Shown: one piece after another, positions 27,247-36,564 of the stretch | Layout: each line of letters begins with the position of its first letter | How positions within the stretch are numbered: position 1 is the stretch's first letter | From: Bacteroidota bacterium | GTDB taxonomy: Bacteria; Bacteroidota; Bacteroidia; Bacteroidales; CAIWKO01 | Length of the DNA: 64,000 nt | Direction of reading: 5' to 3' | NCBI GenBank assembly: GCA_037133915.1 | Contig: JBAXND010000001.1 | Span: 124,001-188,000, forward strand | Position numbers and translations under genes: made by a program | Notes under the pieces: generated by a model | What the model was told of the DNA's origin: nothing | Seen by the model: only the letters and a program-made list of their open reading frames with translations | Databases searched by the model: none

Positions 27247-27489
27247 GGAAAAGGTTTCAAGTCGGGCTAAAGGGTCGGGCCAAAGCATGGGCTTGAAACA
27301 CTTTTCCGCGTAAGCCCGTGCGTTTGAGAAACGCCTTCGGAAAATGAAGCGTTTTGGAACTTTTGCGCTCAAAAGTTCAAAGAAAGAAAAAATGCGCTCT
27401 AAAAAAAACAGTGTATTTGTAATTTTATAAAAGAACACATTGTGAATTAATTTTATCACAGAAATGATGCATTTTGTGTTCGGAGGTCG
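27247..27489. other. Non-coding stretch upstream of the duplicated-domain hypothetical
   Basis: Contains short imperfect inverted motifs (for example GCGTTTGAGAAACGC, and AACTTTTGCGCTCAAAAGTT at 27358-27377, near-palindromic). No gene is supported; the minus-strand frame crossing this stretch runs into the downstream gene and resembles nothing known. Confidence 0.35.
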
Positions 27490-27497
27490 TATATTTG
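27490..27497 (+). promoter_or_regulatory. Candidate -7 element
   Basis: TATATTTG matches TAnnTTTG exactly, 45 bp upstream of the ATG at 27543. No TTG lies at the usual -33 distance. Confidence 0.4.
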
Positions 27498-27542
27498 AGA
27501 AAGGAAATCGTCCGGCACTTCGGGCAATAAAAAAAACAATAC

Positions 27543-28256
27543 ATGAAGACAAACTCTCCAAAGTCCTTTGGGGCACAACTGCACAAAGCACAAAATCTTG
27601 TTGTTTATATCCGTGATTTCGACGGATACAATCCTCCGCGCGAGCAGGAACAGCTTGCATCAATGACAACACTTGTCAACGGGCTTGTTACCCTCAATGA
27701 TTCCGAAGCAGCCATGAAAGAGAATTACAGTCATGCTGCCTTTCTGAGGGCAAAGGCCTTTCGCCGGTCAGGAGAATCGGTTGAGAAACTGCTTCCGTGT
27801 ATACGCGGAGCTGTAGAAGCTCAGTACGGCAAGCATTCCATCGAACTCAGCATCATTGCCGGGTATATACGGCGTATGAGAACTTCACGGCCTGTCTGTC
27901 CCGTTGCAGAACCGGATACAGCGACTGAACCCCGTGCAGTAAGCCGTTCCGAGCGCTCTTATGGCGCCGTAGCAGGCTTATTCCGGGACATCATCAGCGC
28001 CCTGTCTCAGTTTCAGGGCTATAATCCGGCAGCGGATTCGTTAAAGATTGATTCATTGCAGGCTTTGGCAGACTGCCTCGACGGTATGAGTGATAATATT
28101 GCGCAGGCTACGGTGTTGCTGAAGAACGCCCGCACTGCCCGCATCGCACAGTATAAGGAATTAGCCGAACGGGTAACACGGATTAAGGCATACGTAAAGG
28201 CTCAGTACGGATACCGTTCGCTGGAAACCACCCTTATCAACCAACTTCACTTCTGA
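27543..28256 (+). CDS. Hypothetical helical protein with internal duplication
   Basis: 237 aa, no signal peptide or membrane segment, predicted mainly helical. The two halves resemble each other: about residues 16-112 and 142-237 share a D/Q-G-YNP motif (RDFDGYNPPRE and SQFQGYNPAAD) and a C-terminal V-x-AQYG-x-x-S-x-E/L segment (RGAVEAQYGKHSIELS and KAYVKAQYGYRSLETT). A proline/threonine-rich linker joins them (about 113-137). The family is not recognised. It sits alone between repeat-rich intergenic stretches, so the context gives no function. Confidence 0.7.
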   Translation: MKTNSPKSFGAQLHKAQNLVVYIRDFDGYNPPREQEQLASMTTLVNGLVTLNDSEAAMKENYSHAAFLRAKAFRRSGESVEKLLPCIRGAVEAQYGKHSIELSIIAGYIRRMRTSRPVCPVAEPDTATEPRAVSRSERSYGAVAGLFRDIISALSQFQGYNPAADSLKIDSLQALADCLDGMSDNIAQATVLLKNARTARIAQYKELAERVTRIKAYVKAQYGYRSLETTLINQLHF

Positions 28257-28430
28257 ACAGCTGTGCACGAAACCCTTTGCGGTAATTTTCATGTTGCAGG
28301 TGTTGTCAATCCGGGATCTCTGAAATTATTTTTGAAAAATAGTGTCAGATACTTCGCTGCGTTACACTCCGCAACCATTGACATCACAAGCGGCTAAAGA
28401 GTATATATTTAAACCTTCACCTCTCAGCCA

Positions 28431-28570
28431 GAGATTCCTCACTGCGTTCGGAATGACACTGTCTCTGTTTATAGGGGAGCGGCAATAGCAGGCGGCTATG
28501 CCGCCTGCTATTGCCGCCCAGACTCAAAGAATATCGTCATTCCGATTGAAGCGAAGCGTAATGAGGAATC
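28431..28570. repeat. MITE/REP-like palindromic element
   Basis: Outer inverted arms: GATTCCTCACTGCG...GGAATGAC on the left (28433-28457) and GTCATTCCGA...GAGGAATC on the right (28536-28570). Inside lies a perfect 18 bp palindromic stem (28479-28496 and 28500-28517) with the loop TAT. No reading frame is contained. The arms resemble dispersed intergenic repeats I recall from other Bacteroidota genomes; whether it is mobile cannot be told from one copy. Confidence 0.6.
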
Positions 28571-28655
28571 CCGATGAGCAAAGAAGAAATTGAATTTGTT
28601 GCCCTGCTATTTTTCATTACTAATTACTAATTCATTTTTTCATCTTCGTTTATAC

Positions 28656-28663
28656 TATTTTTG
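28656..28663 (+). promoter_or_regulatory. Candidate -7 element of the ElbB-like gene
   Basis: TATTTTTG, exact match to TAnnTTTG, 54 bp upstream of the ATG at 28718. No TTG at -33. Confidence 0.4.
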
Positions 28664-28717
28664 TTATTCCTTAACGGAAAAGAAAATCCGGATGATTCAG
28701 AACTTCAATATCAGGAT

Positions 28718-29365
28718 ATGAAAAAATTTGCAGTGGTACTGGCCGGTTGCGGCGTATTCGACGGTGCCGAGATTCACGAAGCAGTGATGACACTTTTTGC
28801 CATTGAAAAAAATGGTGCCGCATGGACTGCCTTTGCGCCCGATGTGAAGCAACATCACGTTATAGACCATCTCAGCAAAACAGCAACTGCCGAAAGCCGC
28901 AACGTACTTATTGAATCGGCACGGCTGGTGCGCGGCAACATTGCTCCGCTCAGCAGTTTCAACGCGGCGGAGTTCGATGCCCTTATCATTCCGGGCGGAT
29001 TCGGTGTAGCAAAAAACCTCTGTACGTTTGCTTTTGATGGTGCAGACTGTTCGGTGAACGCTGATGTTGAAAAGGCCATTCGCGACATGCACAACCTTAA
29101 TAAACCCATTGGCGCCCTCTGTATTGCACCCGTACTGCTTGCCAAAATCCTCGGCAATATTAACGTTACCATAGGCGATGATGCAGGTACTGCAGAAGCG
29201 ATAAATAAAATGGGCGCAACACATACTAAAACCGGTCATGGTGAAGTTATCAGGGATGCAGCAAATAATGTGTTCTCAACGCCCTGTTATATGCTTGATG
29301 CCGGTTTGGTTCAGATTGCCGCAGGCGCTGATAACATCGTAAAGGCCATGCTCGGGAATATGTAA
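28718..29365 (+). CDS. elbB: ElbB/ES1-family glyoxalase-like protein (DJ-1/PfpI superfamily)
   Basis: 215 aa from the ATG at 28718 (MKKFAVVLAGCGVFDGAE), the normal start of this family; the longer open frame adds an unmatched 19 residues. Signatures: GCGVFDGAEIHE, IIPGGFGVAKNL and the nucleophile-elbow Cys in KPIGALCIAPVL. E. coli ElbB has weak glyoxalase activity, and its physiological role is unclear; eukaryotic ES1 is mitochondrial. It stands between a repeat element and a T9SS cargo gene, with no operon partner. Confidence 0.9.
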   Translation: MKKFAVVLAGCGVFDGAEIHEAVMTLFAIEKNGAAWTAFAPDVKQHHVIDHLSKTATAESRNVLIESARLVRGNIAPLSSFNAAEFDALIIPGGFGVAKNLCTFAFDGADCSVNADVEKAIRDMHNLNKPIGALCIAPVLLAKILGNINVTIGDDAGTAEAINKMGATHTKTGHGEVIRDAANNVFSTPCYMLDAGLVQIAAGADNIVKAMLGNM

Positions 29366-29406
29366 TTCTGTGATTTTTTTCATCCCCGCAAGGCCCGGTT
29401 TTTTCG

Positions 29407-29414
29407 TATCTTTG
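29407..29414 (+). promoter_or_regulatory. Candidate -7 element
   Basis: TATCTTTG, exact TAnnTTTG match, 19 bp before the ATG at 29434. No TTG at -33. Confidence 0.4.
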
Positions 29415-29433
29415 ATGTTTCGCTTTTGAATAA

Positions 29434-32037
29434 ATGAGAAAAGCTATATCCCTGTCGTTTTTGTTGGTGTTTTTCACACTGTACACCTATGCTACCCACC
29501 AGAGGGCAGGGGAGATTACGTATAAATATCTGTCGCCGCTTACCTACGAAGTTACTATCGTTACTTACACCTTCACGCCCAGCCTGGCCGACCGGCCGGA
29601 ACTGGAACTGCATTGGGGCGACGGCTCCTCTGATGTGGTAGAACGCGTAGAAAAAATAAATCTTCCGAATAATGTCAGCCGAAATACATACACATACAAT
29701 GGCACCGGCACCGGCGGAAGGCATACCTATCCCGCCCCCGGCTCATACATGCTCTGGCTCGAAGACCCCAACCGCAATGCCGGAATCTTCAACATCCCCA
29801 ATTCGGTAAATATTCCGTTTTATATAGAGACAGAACTCGTCATCAATCCGTTTCTGGGAGAAAACAGCTCTCCGGTGCTGCTCAATCCACCCATCGACAA
29901 TGCCTGTGTGTTCCAGCCTTTCGTTCATAACCCCTGGGCATACGACCCCGACGGCGACAGCCTTTCATACCGCATTGACAGTTGCAAAGGGCAAGGCGGA
30001 TATTATATTCCGGGATATATTTTTCCTCCGGCAAATAATTACTTTGGCATTAATGCCATTACCGGCGACCTGCTCTGGGACAGCCCACAGCTCAACGGCG
30101 AATACAATATCTGCATCATTATAGACGAATGGCGTCATGGGATTCATATCGGTTCCGTAAGGCGTGATATGCAAATCACCGTTGTTCCTTGCGACAATCA
30201 TCCGCCACAGCTTGTTAATATTCATGATACCTGCGTGCTTGCCGGAACCCACTTATCATATAATATTGTTGCTACCGACCCCGACGCGGGCGATGTGCTT
30301 ACACTCACCGGTAATGGTGGTTCGTTGGTTATCACAAACAGTCCGGCGCACTTCACCCAGCCGGTGCAGGGAACGGGCAGCGTAAGTTCACTGTTTACAT
30401 GGCAGACGGAGTGCTCTCACGTTAAAAAACAACCGTATCAGGTAAACTTTAAAGTCGAAGATAACAGCCAACCGGTAAGTCTGGTTGATTTTGCATCCTT
30501 GCGTATCACCGTAGTAGGTCCCGCTCCCGAAAATCTTTCTGCGTCGCCCTCCGGAAATACGATTCATCTGAAATGGGACAGGAGCAAATGCTCAAATGCT
30601 ATCGGATACAAAGTGTATCGCCGTAATGGCTATTACGGATTTTTCCCCGGCAATTGCGAAACGGGCATTCCTGCTTATACAGGTTATGTTGAGATTGCGG
30701 ATGTTCCGGGACTTATCGATACTGCCTATATTGATAATAACAACGGCTCCGGTCTGATACGCGGTTACGACTATTGCTACATGGTCTATGCATATTACCC
30801 CGATGGTGCGGAGAGTTATGCCTCACTCGAAGCCTGTGCACAACTCACCAAAGACGTTCCAGTTATTATCCATGCCAGTGTAAGGAATACCGATGCCGTA
30901 AACGGTTCTGTGTTTGTGGCATGGTCAAAAGCTGTTGATTTTGATACAATACAAATTCCGGGACCATTCAAATATCTAATTTATAGAGGACCCAACCTGA
31001 GCGGTGCGCTCACTCTTATTGATTCGCTGGTCGATATCAACGACACAACTTATATTGACTCATTAATCAATACTGCCGATATTCCGCAGCATTACCGCAT
31101 CGATTTTTATAATGATACGCCGGGCAATCGTTTTTATATCGGTGCCACCGAAGAAGCAACCTCAACCTACCTCTCACTCAGCCCATCGGATAATACCCTT
31201 ACACTGAACTGGGCACTGGATGTCCCCTGGACGAATGATTATTATGCAGTATATCGTAAGAATCCTTCGACGTTATTATGGGATTCCATCGGCAAATCGT
31301 TTACAACTTCTTTTGCCGATACAGGGCTGGTGAATGGTATTACCTACTGCTATAAAGTAAAAGGGGTTGGTCATTATTCGGCTCCGGGCTTTGCAAATCC
31401 TTTGATAAATTATTCTGAAGAGAAATGCGGGATTCCGGTTGATAATGAAGCGCCCTGCCCGCCAACGCTTACGGTTACGCCCGATTGTCAGGCTATCAGG
31501 AATATTCTCAATTGGTATTATCCCGATAAAAGTTGTGCTCAAGACGTGAATCAATATAATATTTATTATTCACCCGATCAGAGCAATGATTACCTGCTGA
31601 TATTTTCAACGAACAGCATGGTTGATACGTTTTTTGTTCACTCGGATATCTTTACCGTTGCCGGATGTTATTACATCACGGCTGTTGATTCTACCGGCAA
31701 TGAATCGGTACCCGGTGAACTTATTTGTGTGGATATTGACCTCTGCCACCTGTATGAATTACCCAATGTTTTTACCCCCAATGGCGATGGCGTCAATGAA
31801 TACTTTAAGCCATTCCCGTATGATTTTGTCGAGAAAATAGATATTCAGATATACAACCGCTGGGGCAAGGTAATCTTCCATTCAACCGATCCTGCCATAA
31901 ACTGGAGCGGTAAAAATCAGAACAGCGGCATTGAATGCGCCGACGGTGTTTATTATTATGTTTGTGATGTTTGGGAACGCAGGCTTGGAGGCCTCGCCAA
32001 ACGAACCATTACCGGATGGGTTCACCTGCTCAGATAA
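29434..32037 (+). CDS. Large secreted protein with T9SS type B (gliding motility-associated) sorting domain
   Basis: 867 aa. Signal peptide at residues 1-20 (AISLSFLLVFFTLYTYA). The mature N-terminus THQRAGEITYKYLS is typical of a Bacteroidota surface protein group. Residues about 30-350 contain PKD/cadherin-like beta domains (ELHWGDGSSD, AYDPDGDSLSYRIDS, ATDPDAGDVL). Residues about 360-770 look like fibronectin type III modules (IHLKWDRSKCSNAIGYKVYRR, LTLNWALDVPW). A type B C-terminal domain (about 775-867: VFTPNGDGVNEYFKP, IYNRWGKVIF) marks it for T9SS export. It is probably a surface or matrix component. The MFS gene follows 24 bp later. Confidence 0.88.
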   Translation: MRKAISLSFLLVFFTLYTYATHQRAGEITYKYLSPLTYEVTIVTYTFTPSLADRPELELHWGDGSSDVVERVEKINLPNNVSRNTYTYNGTGTGGRHTYPAPGSYMLWLEDPNRNAGIFNIPNSVNIPFYIETELVINPFLGENSSPVLLNPPIDNACVFQPFVHNPWAYDPDGDSLSYRIDSCKGQGGYYIPGYIFPPANNYFGINAITGDLLWDSPQLNGEYNICIIIDEWRHGIHIGSVRRDMQITVVPCDNHPPQLVNIHDTCVLAGTHLSYNIVATDPDAGDVLTLTGNGGSLVITNSPAHFTQPVQGTGSVSSLFTWQTECSHVKKQPYQVNFKVEDNSQPVSLVDFASLRITVVGPAPENLSASPSGNTIHLKWDRSKCSNAIGYKVYRRNGYYGFFPGNCETGIPAYTGYVEIADVPGLIDTAYIDNNNGSGLIRGYDYCYMVYAYYPDGAESYASLEACAQLTKDVPVIIHASVRNTDAVNGSVFVAWSKAVDFDTIQIPGPFKYLIYRGPNLSGALTLIDSLVDINDTTYIDSLINTADIPQHYRIDFYNDTPGNRFYIGATEEATSTYLSLSPSDNTLTLNWALDVPWTNDYYAVYRKNPSTLLWDSIGKSFTTSFADTGLVNGITYCYKVKGVGHYSAPGFANPLINYSEEKCGIPVDNEAPCPPTLTVTPDCQAIRNILNWYYPDKSCAQDVNQYNIYYSPDQSNDYLLIFSTNSMVDTFFVHSDIFTVAGCYYITAVDSTGNESVPGELICVDIDLCHLYELPNVFTPNGDGVNEYFKPFPYDFVEKIDIQIYNRWGKVIFHSTDPAINWSGKNQNSGIECADGVYYYVCDVWERRLGGLAKRTITGWVHLLR

Positions 32038-32061
32038 GGGATTTCACTGAAAATTTTTAGT

Positions 32062-33363
32062 ATGGCGGATGATGTAAGTGTTCAGAAAAAAGGCTACCCG
32101 CGCACCTTCTGGACAGTGATAACCATGGAGTTTTTTGAACGCGGCTCCTATTATGGCGTGATGTCGGTGCTCTCTGTTTTCCTTGTTATGAGCATTCCCG
32201 AAGGCGGTCTCGGATTTTCAAAAGAAAGCGTCGGTGCGATAAAGAGTACTATAACACCACTACTTTATTTCCTTCCGATTTTATCGGGCGCCCTTGCAGA
32301 CCGCTATGGTTACCGCCGTGTACTGATGTTTGCCTTTGTGCTGCTCAGTCTCGGTTATTTTCTCACAAGTCTGGTAACGTCCTATGCGCTGGTATTTGCA
32401 AGTCTTATTGTGATGGCACTGGGCGCGGGATTATTCAAGCCCATTATTTCCGGAACCATTGCAAAAACCACCAACGAAAAAAATTCCTCTCAGGGATTCA
32501 GCATTTATTACTGGTCCATCAATCTGGGTGCCTTTCTGTTTCCCCTGATACTTATACCCTGGCTCAAATCCTATTCATGGTCGTATATTTTTATCATGGC
32601 ATCCATATTTACCGGCTCCATGCTCTTCCTGAATATTTTTGTGTATCGCGAACCAAACCGTCCTGAAAACAGAGAAAATAAAAGTCTGTTAAAAGTATTC
32701 GGAGGGGCATTGCTGGTGCTGAAAGATTTCCGCTTCATGGGCATGATACTCATCTATTCCTGTTTCTGGATACTGTATTTTCAGATGTTCGATTCTGTGT
32801 TGTGGTACCTGAAAGAATATATGGATATGACGCCGGTCAATAATTTTGTGAATTCGGTGTTGTCATTATTTGTTACCAGCCCGACCTGGAAATTCGATGC
32901 CGAGCATGTCACGGTAATCAATGCGGGAGCCATCATTATTCTGCAAATTCCAATATCATTAATACTTAGAAAAACAAGAGCGCTTACCGCGATGATATTG
33001 GGTATTGGACTGGGTACTGCCGGTATTGCATTGCTTGCTATCTCAGGAAATGCGTGGCTTTTCATTGCATCTATGCTGCTGTTCTCTGTTGGCGAAATGA
33101 CAGCGCATCCCAAATTCTTTTCCTATGTCGGGCTTATTGCACCTACCGATAAAAAAGCACTGTATCTCGGATATTCTTTTTTATATGGTGTGATAGGAAG
33201 TGGCGTTGGGGGAATATTAGGCGCGTTTCTCTATGTACACATTATTGAAGGCATGAATCGTCCGGGTTTATTCTGGATGATATTCGTATTAATCGGCACT
33301 TTTGCCATGGTGGCACTCTTCCTGTTCGACAGGTATATTGGGAGTAAAAGAACTGCATCCTGA
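32062..33363 (+). CDS. Proton-dependent oligopeptide transporter (POT/PTR2 family)
   Basis: 433 aa polytopic membrane protein, about 12 helices. The POT signature ExxERxxYY is present as E23-FFE-R27-GS-Y30Y31 in the first helix, where it couples protons to peptide binding. ADRYGYRRV follows (loop 2-3, MFS type). It is shorter than most bacterial POTs (about 460-500 aa). Expected substrates are di- and tripeptides taken up across the inner membrane. It is followed 150 bp later by an OPT-family transporter, suggesting a peptide-uptake neighbourhood. Confidence 0.85.
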   Translation: MADDVSVQKKGYPRTFWTVITMEFFERGSYYGVMSVLSVFLVMSIPEGGLGFSKESVGAIKSTITPLLYFLPILSGALADRYGYRRVLMFAFVLLSLGYFLTSLVTSYALVFASLIVMALGAGLFKPIISGTIAKTTNEKNSSQGFSIYYWSINLGAFLFPLILIPWLKSYSWSYIFIMASIFTGSMLFLNIFVYREPNRPENRENKSLLKVFGGALLVLKDFRFMGMILIYSCFWILYFQMFDSVLWYLKEYMDMTPVNNFVNSVLSLFVTSPTWKFDAEHVTVINAGAIIILQIPISLILRKTRALTAMILGIGLGTAGIALLAISGNAWLFIASMLLFSVGEMTAHPKFFSYVGLIAPTDKKALYLGYSFLYGVIGSGVGGILGAFLYVHIIEGMNRPGLFWMIFVLIGTFAMVALFLFDRYIGSKRTAS

Positions 33364-33515
33364 ATAACATAGCCTTTGCTGATACACAGGCGGCTTTGAC
33401 AGGTTAGTCGCACGAGTAATTCATGATGGAAAAAAACCTTGCTGCATTCAAAGATTTTTTCTTACTTAGCGGAAAATATCGGAACCAATAAATTATAAAC
33501 TAAAACCATAATATT

Positions 33516-35591
33516 ATGTCAGAGGAAAAGAAATTCGTGCCCTTTGTTTCGGCAGAAACAAATATGGCCGAATTCACCGTAAGGGCGCTTATCATCGGCC
33601 TGGTGATGTCGGTTGTGTTAGGCGCAGCCAATGCCTATCTTGGCTTGAAGGCAGGGATGACCATTGCGGCCACCTATCCTGCAGCCGTTATCGGGATGGC
33701 TATTTTGAAAATGATGAAGGGCTCAATTTTAGAAGAGAACTTTGCACGTACCGTTGGTTCCATTGGTGAATCCGTTGCTGCAGGCGCCATTTTCACGTTA
33801 CCGGCATTTTTTATTGCCGGCATTTGGCCGGATTTTTATACACCGGGACATTACATTACTTCAACACTTATTCTGATAGCCGGCGGTATTCTTGGTATCA
33901 TGTTCGTTGCACTGCTCAGGCGTGTAATGGTTGATGATGCCGAACTGAAATTCCCAGAATCTATTGCTGCAGCAGAAATTCATAAAGCCGGCCGCACGGG
34001 TGGCGGCGGTTCCAAATTCTTATTTGGTGCTATGATTGGCGGTGCCGTTATCAAAGCGCTGGGCGAATTCAAATTCTTTGCCACAAGCTGGGAAAAATTC
34101 ATCACCTTTTCAAAACAAACCATTACCGGTACAGCCATTAAAGGAAAAGGCGGATTGTTGCTCAGCTCTCCCGGTATCAGCCCCGCATACATGGGCGTTG
34201 GTTATATCATAGGCCCCAAGCTTGGTGCACTCAACTTCAGCGGAGGTATCATTGCATGGGGTTTGCTGGCTCCGATTATTTATTATTTCATCGCTCCGAG
34301 TATCGACACTCAGTTCCTTTCCGACTGGGCAGGAATACTCATGGCAAAAGATCCGAAGCTCGGTCTCGACGATGCCATTACCCGCGTAAGCGATTCTTCA
34401 TTCCAGATTACCCAGGTGTGGCGCTTCATTGTTCGTCCTATCGCTATCGGCGGTATGCTCATGGGCGCCTGCTTTACACTGTTTAAAATGCGCAAGAGTC
34501 TTGGTGCAGGTATCAAAAGAGCCATCGGCGATCTGAAAAAAGCTGCCGGTTCATCTGCATCCGAAACCAGCCGTATTGACAAAGACATTCCTTTTTCATG
34601 GATTATCATTGGCATTCTCGGTGTTGCCATTCTTACGTTCATTATAACCTTCTTTATCTTTAAAGCCGGTTTACTCGTTTCCATTGTTGCAGCTACGGTG
34701 CTCATCATTTTAGCATTTTTGTTCGGGGCAGTTTCAGGATATCTTGTAGGTATCATGGGCTCCAGCAATAATCCTATCAGCGGTCTTACTCTTACGGCAC
34801 TGGTTGTAACCGCACTTATTCTCGCGGCTCTCGGTGTTTCGGGACAGGAAGGTGTTGCTTCAGTTTTAGGCGTTGCCGCGATTGTTTGTGTTTCGGCAGC
34901 TGTTGCCGGCGAAATGTTACAGGATCTCAAGGCCGGACATATCCTTGGTGGTACACCCTGGAAAATGCAGATAGGCGATGTTATCGGCGTTATTCTCGCA
35001 GGCTCGGTAATGTTTGGCGTACTTGTAATCCTGAATCAGGGCGACATTGCACAAGGTCTTAAAGAAGGATATGACGGCGGTTTTGGCAGCCGTAACCTCT
35101 CGGCACCTCAGGCAAGTTTGATGGCAATGCTTTCAAAAGGTATTGTTGGCGGACAGATGGCATGGCCACTTATTATTGTTGGTATGCTCATGGGCTTAGG
35201 TCTTATTCTGATGCAGGTTAAGAGCCCGATGCTGGTATCGGTAGGTATGTATCTCCCGCTTGAAACAACCTTCGCTATTTTCCTGGGTGGCGTTGTTAAA
35301 GGTATTGTTGAATATTTTCAGAAAAGGAACAACTTCAGCATTGGTCAGGCAGTACGCGCAGAAAACGTGGGCGTGCTGCTGGCTTCCGGTTTTATTGCCG
35401 GGGAAGCGCTCATGGGGCTGGTATTCGCATTACTGTATTTCCTGAATGTACCCACATTCTCCATTTTTGAGAACCCTTCATTTGGTGTTAGTCTGGTAGT
35501 ACTCGTTATTATTGGTATTGCCCTTGTGTGGCTGCCATTGCGCAATAAGGGCGCAGCAGATGCACCACCTCCGCCAAGCGGAAGTTTCTAA
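33516..35591 (+). CDS. Oligopeptide transporter, OPT family
   Basis: 691 aa with some 15-16 hydrophobic segments. Conserved OPT features include NAYLGLKAGMTIAATYPAAV near the N-terminus, ARTVGSIGESVAAGAIFTLP and the central SSNNPISGLTLT motif. The C-terminal half has GDVIGVILAGSVMFG and KSPMLVSVGMYLPLETT. OPT proteins move oligopeptides or metal-peptide chelates; bacterial substrates are mostly not assigned. The C-terminus ends in a proline-rich tail (DAPPPPSGSF). A terminator follows directly. Confidence 0.93.
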   Translation: MSEEKKFVPFVSAETNMAEFTVRALIIGLVMSVVLGAANAYLGLKAGMTIAATYPAAVIGMAILKMMKGSILEENFARTVGSIGESVAAGAIFTLPAFFIAGIWPDFYTPGHYITSTLILIAGGILGIMFVALLRRVMVDDAELKFPESIAAAEIHKAGRTGGGGSKFLFGAMIGGAVIKALGEFKFFATSWEKFITFSKQTITGTAIKGKGGLLLSSPGISPAYMGVGYIIGPKLGALNFSGGIIAWGLLAPIIYYFIAPSIDTQFLSDWAGILMAKDPKLGLDDAITRVSDSSFQITQVWRFIVRPIAIGGMLMGACFTLFKMRKSLGAGIKRAIGDLKKAAGSSASETSRIDKDIPFSWIIIGILGVAILTFIITFFIFKAGLLVSIVAATVLIILAFLFGAVSGYLVGIMGSSNNPISGLTLTALVVTALILAALGVSGQEGVASVLGVAAIVCVSAAVAGEMLQDLKAGHILGGTPWKMQIGDVIGVILAGSVMFGVLVILNQGDIAQGLKEGYDGGFGSRNLSAPQASLMAMLSKGIVGGQMAWPLIIVGMLMGLGLILMQVKSPMLVSVGMYLPLETTFAIFLGGVVKGIVEYFQKRNNFSIGQAVRAENVGVLLASGFIAGEALMGLVFALLYFLNVPTFSIFENPSFGVSLVVLVIIGIALVWLPLRNKGAADAPPPPSGSF

Positions 35592-35602
35592 ACTAATTTT
35601 AA

Positions 35603-35636
35603 AATGGGATTCTGGTAAAGAATCCCATTTTTTTTT
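35603..35636 (+). terminator. Rho-independent terminator after the OPT transporter gene
   Basis: A perfect 11 bp stem AATGGGATTCT / AGAATCCCATT with loop GGTAA and a run of eight or more T, 11 bp after the stop codon. Confidence 0.9.
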
Positions 35637-35651
35637 GCACATTTGCAACTT

Positions 35652-36554
35652 ATGGAAGCACAGAATAAAAAAAAGACGGCGCTGGTGCTCGCCAGTGGCG
35701 GTGCACGCGGTATCGCACATATAGGTGTGATTGAAGAACTCGAAAAACGCGGTTATGAAATCACTTCTGTTTCCGGATCATCTATAGGTTCGGTAATCGG
35801 AGGTATCTATACATCGGGCAATTTGTCGGCATTCAAAGAATGGCTGCTTAAACTGGATAAAATTGAAGTGTTCAACATGATGGATTTTACGCTTGGCAGG
35901 CGTGGGTTCATCAAGGGCGACCGTTTTTTCAGAGCATTGGAATGCTTTGTAAAAGATAAGATGATTGAAGACTTGCATATTCCGTTTGCTGCCGTAGCAA
36001 CCGATTTCATCAACAAGAAGCAATACGTATTCGATAAAGGAAGCCTGATTCTTGCCATCCGCGGTTCGGTCGCGATACCCACGGTGATTACTCCGCTTGA
36101 ATTTAACCAGACCATAATGATTGACGGCGGCGTTATCAATCCTATGCCCGTTGATGCGGTAAAACGCACCGAAGGAGATATTCTGACCATTGTTGACATC
36201 AATGCGAACAAACCCTATTGCAAACCGGCATTCACACCTGCGGTAATTCCGCAGAAACGGTTTTCGTTCCGCACCGCACTTGCCGAACTGCTTGAAGGCA
36301 GCGGCTCTTCCGCTCCGGTTCCAAAAGACAACCAATCCATCGGTTATCTTGATATTGTGAACAAGAGTTTTGATATGATGCAGGAGCAGATTATTGCGCT
36401 TACCGTGGATAAATACAAACCTGAAATTCATGTGAGCATTTCACGCGATTCTGCCAGCACATTTGAGTTTTACAAAGCAGAAGAGCTTATAGAGACCGGA
36501 CGACAGGCGCTGATAGCCGCACTGGAAGAAAATGAAAATTTGAATTTAACTTAA
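35652..36554 (+). CDS. Patatin-like phospholipase
   Basis: 300 aa from the ATG at 35652 (MEAQNKKKTALVLASGG); the frame is open from a TTG nine bases earlier. Catalytic features: oxyanion hole GGARG, the serine elbow G-S-S-I-G (GSSIGS), and the catalytic Asp in DGGVINPMP. No signal peptide is visible, so it probably acts in the cytoplasm or at the inner leaflet on phospholipid acyl esters. It lacks the C-terminal beta-barrel seen in some outer-membrane patatins. The PqqD-like gene starts 10 bp downstream, so the two likely form an operon. Confidence 0.92.
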   Translation: MEAQNKKKTALVLASGGARGIAHIGVIEELEKRGYEITSVSGSSIGSVIGGIYTSGNLSAFKEWLLKLDKIEVFNMMDFTLGRRGFIKGDRFFRALECFVKDKMIEDLHIPFAAVATDFINKKQYVFDKGSLILAIRGSVAIPTVITPLEFNQTIMIDGGVINPMPVDAVKRTEGDILTIVDINANKPYCKPAFTPAVIPQKRFSFRTALAELLEGSGSSAPVPKDNQSIGYLDIVNKSFDMMQEQIIALTVDKYKPEIHVSISRDSASTFEFYKAEELIETGRQALIAALEENENLNLT

Positions 36555-36564
36555 AAATACGGAC

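Larger units (their letters stand above)
28257..28717. other. Intergenic region with palindromic repeat element
   Basis: 461 bp without a supported gene. It holds the inverted-repeat element at 28431-28570 and a candidate promoter for the ElbB-like gene. A phrase similar to the element's arm (ACTTCGCTGCGTTACACTCCGC) occurs near 28350, possibly a decayed second copy. Confidence 0.5.

Noticed and set aside
27241..27672. 143-codon minus-strand frame
   Set aside because: It overlaps the start of the better supported plus-strand gene at 27543 and resembles no protein family.
28431..28570. Palindrome considered as a CRISPR or riboswitch
   Set aside because: There is a single inverted-repeat unit with no spacers or direct repeats, and no match to a known riboswitch core.
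34310..34930. 206-codon frame antisense to the OPT transporter
   Set aside because: Composition is the reverse-strand image of a membrane protein gene; no independent signals.
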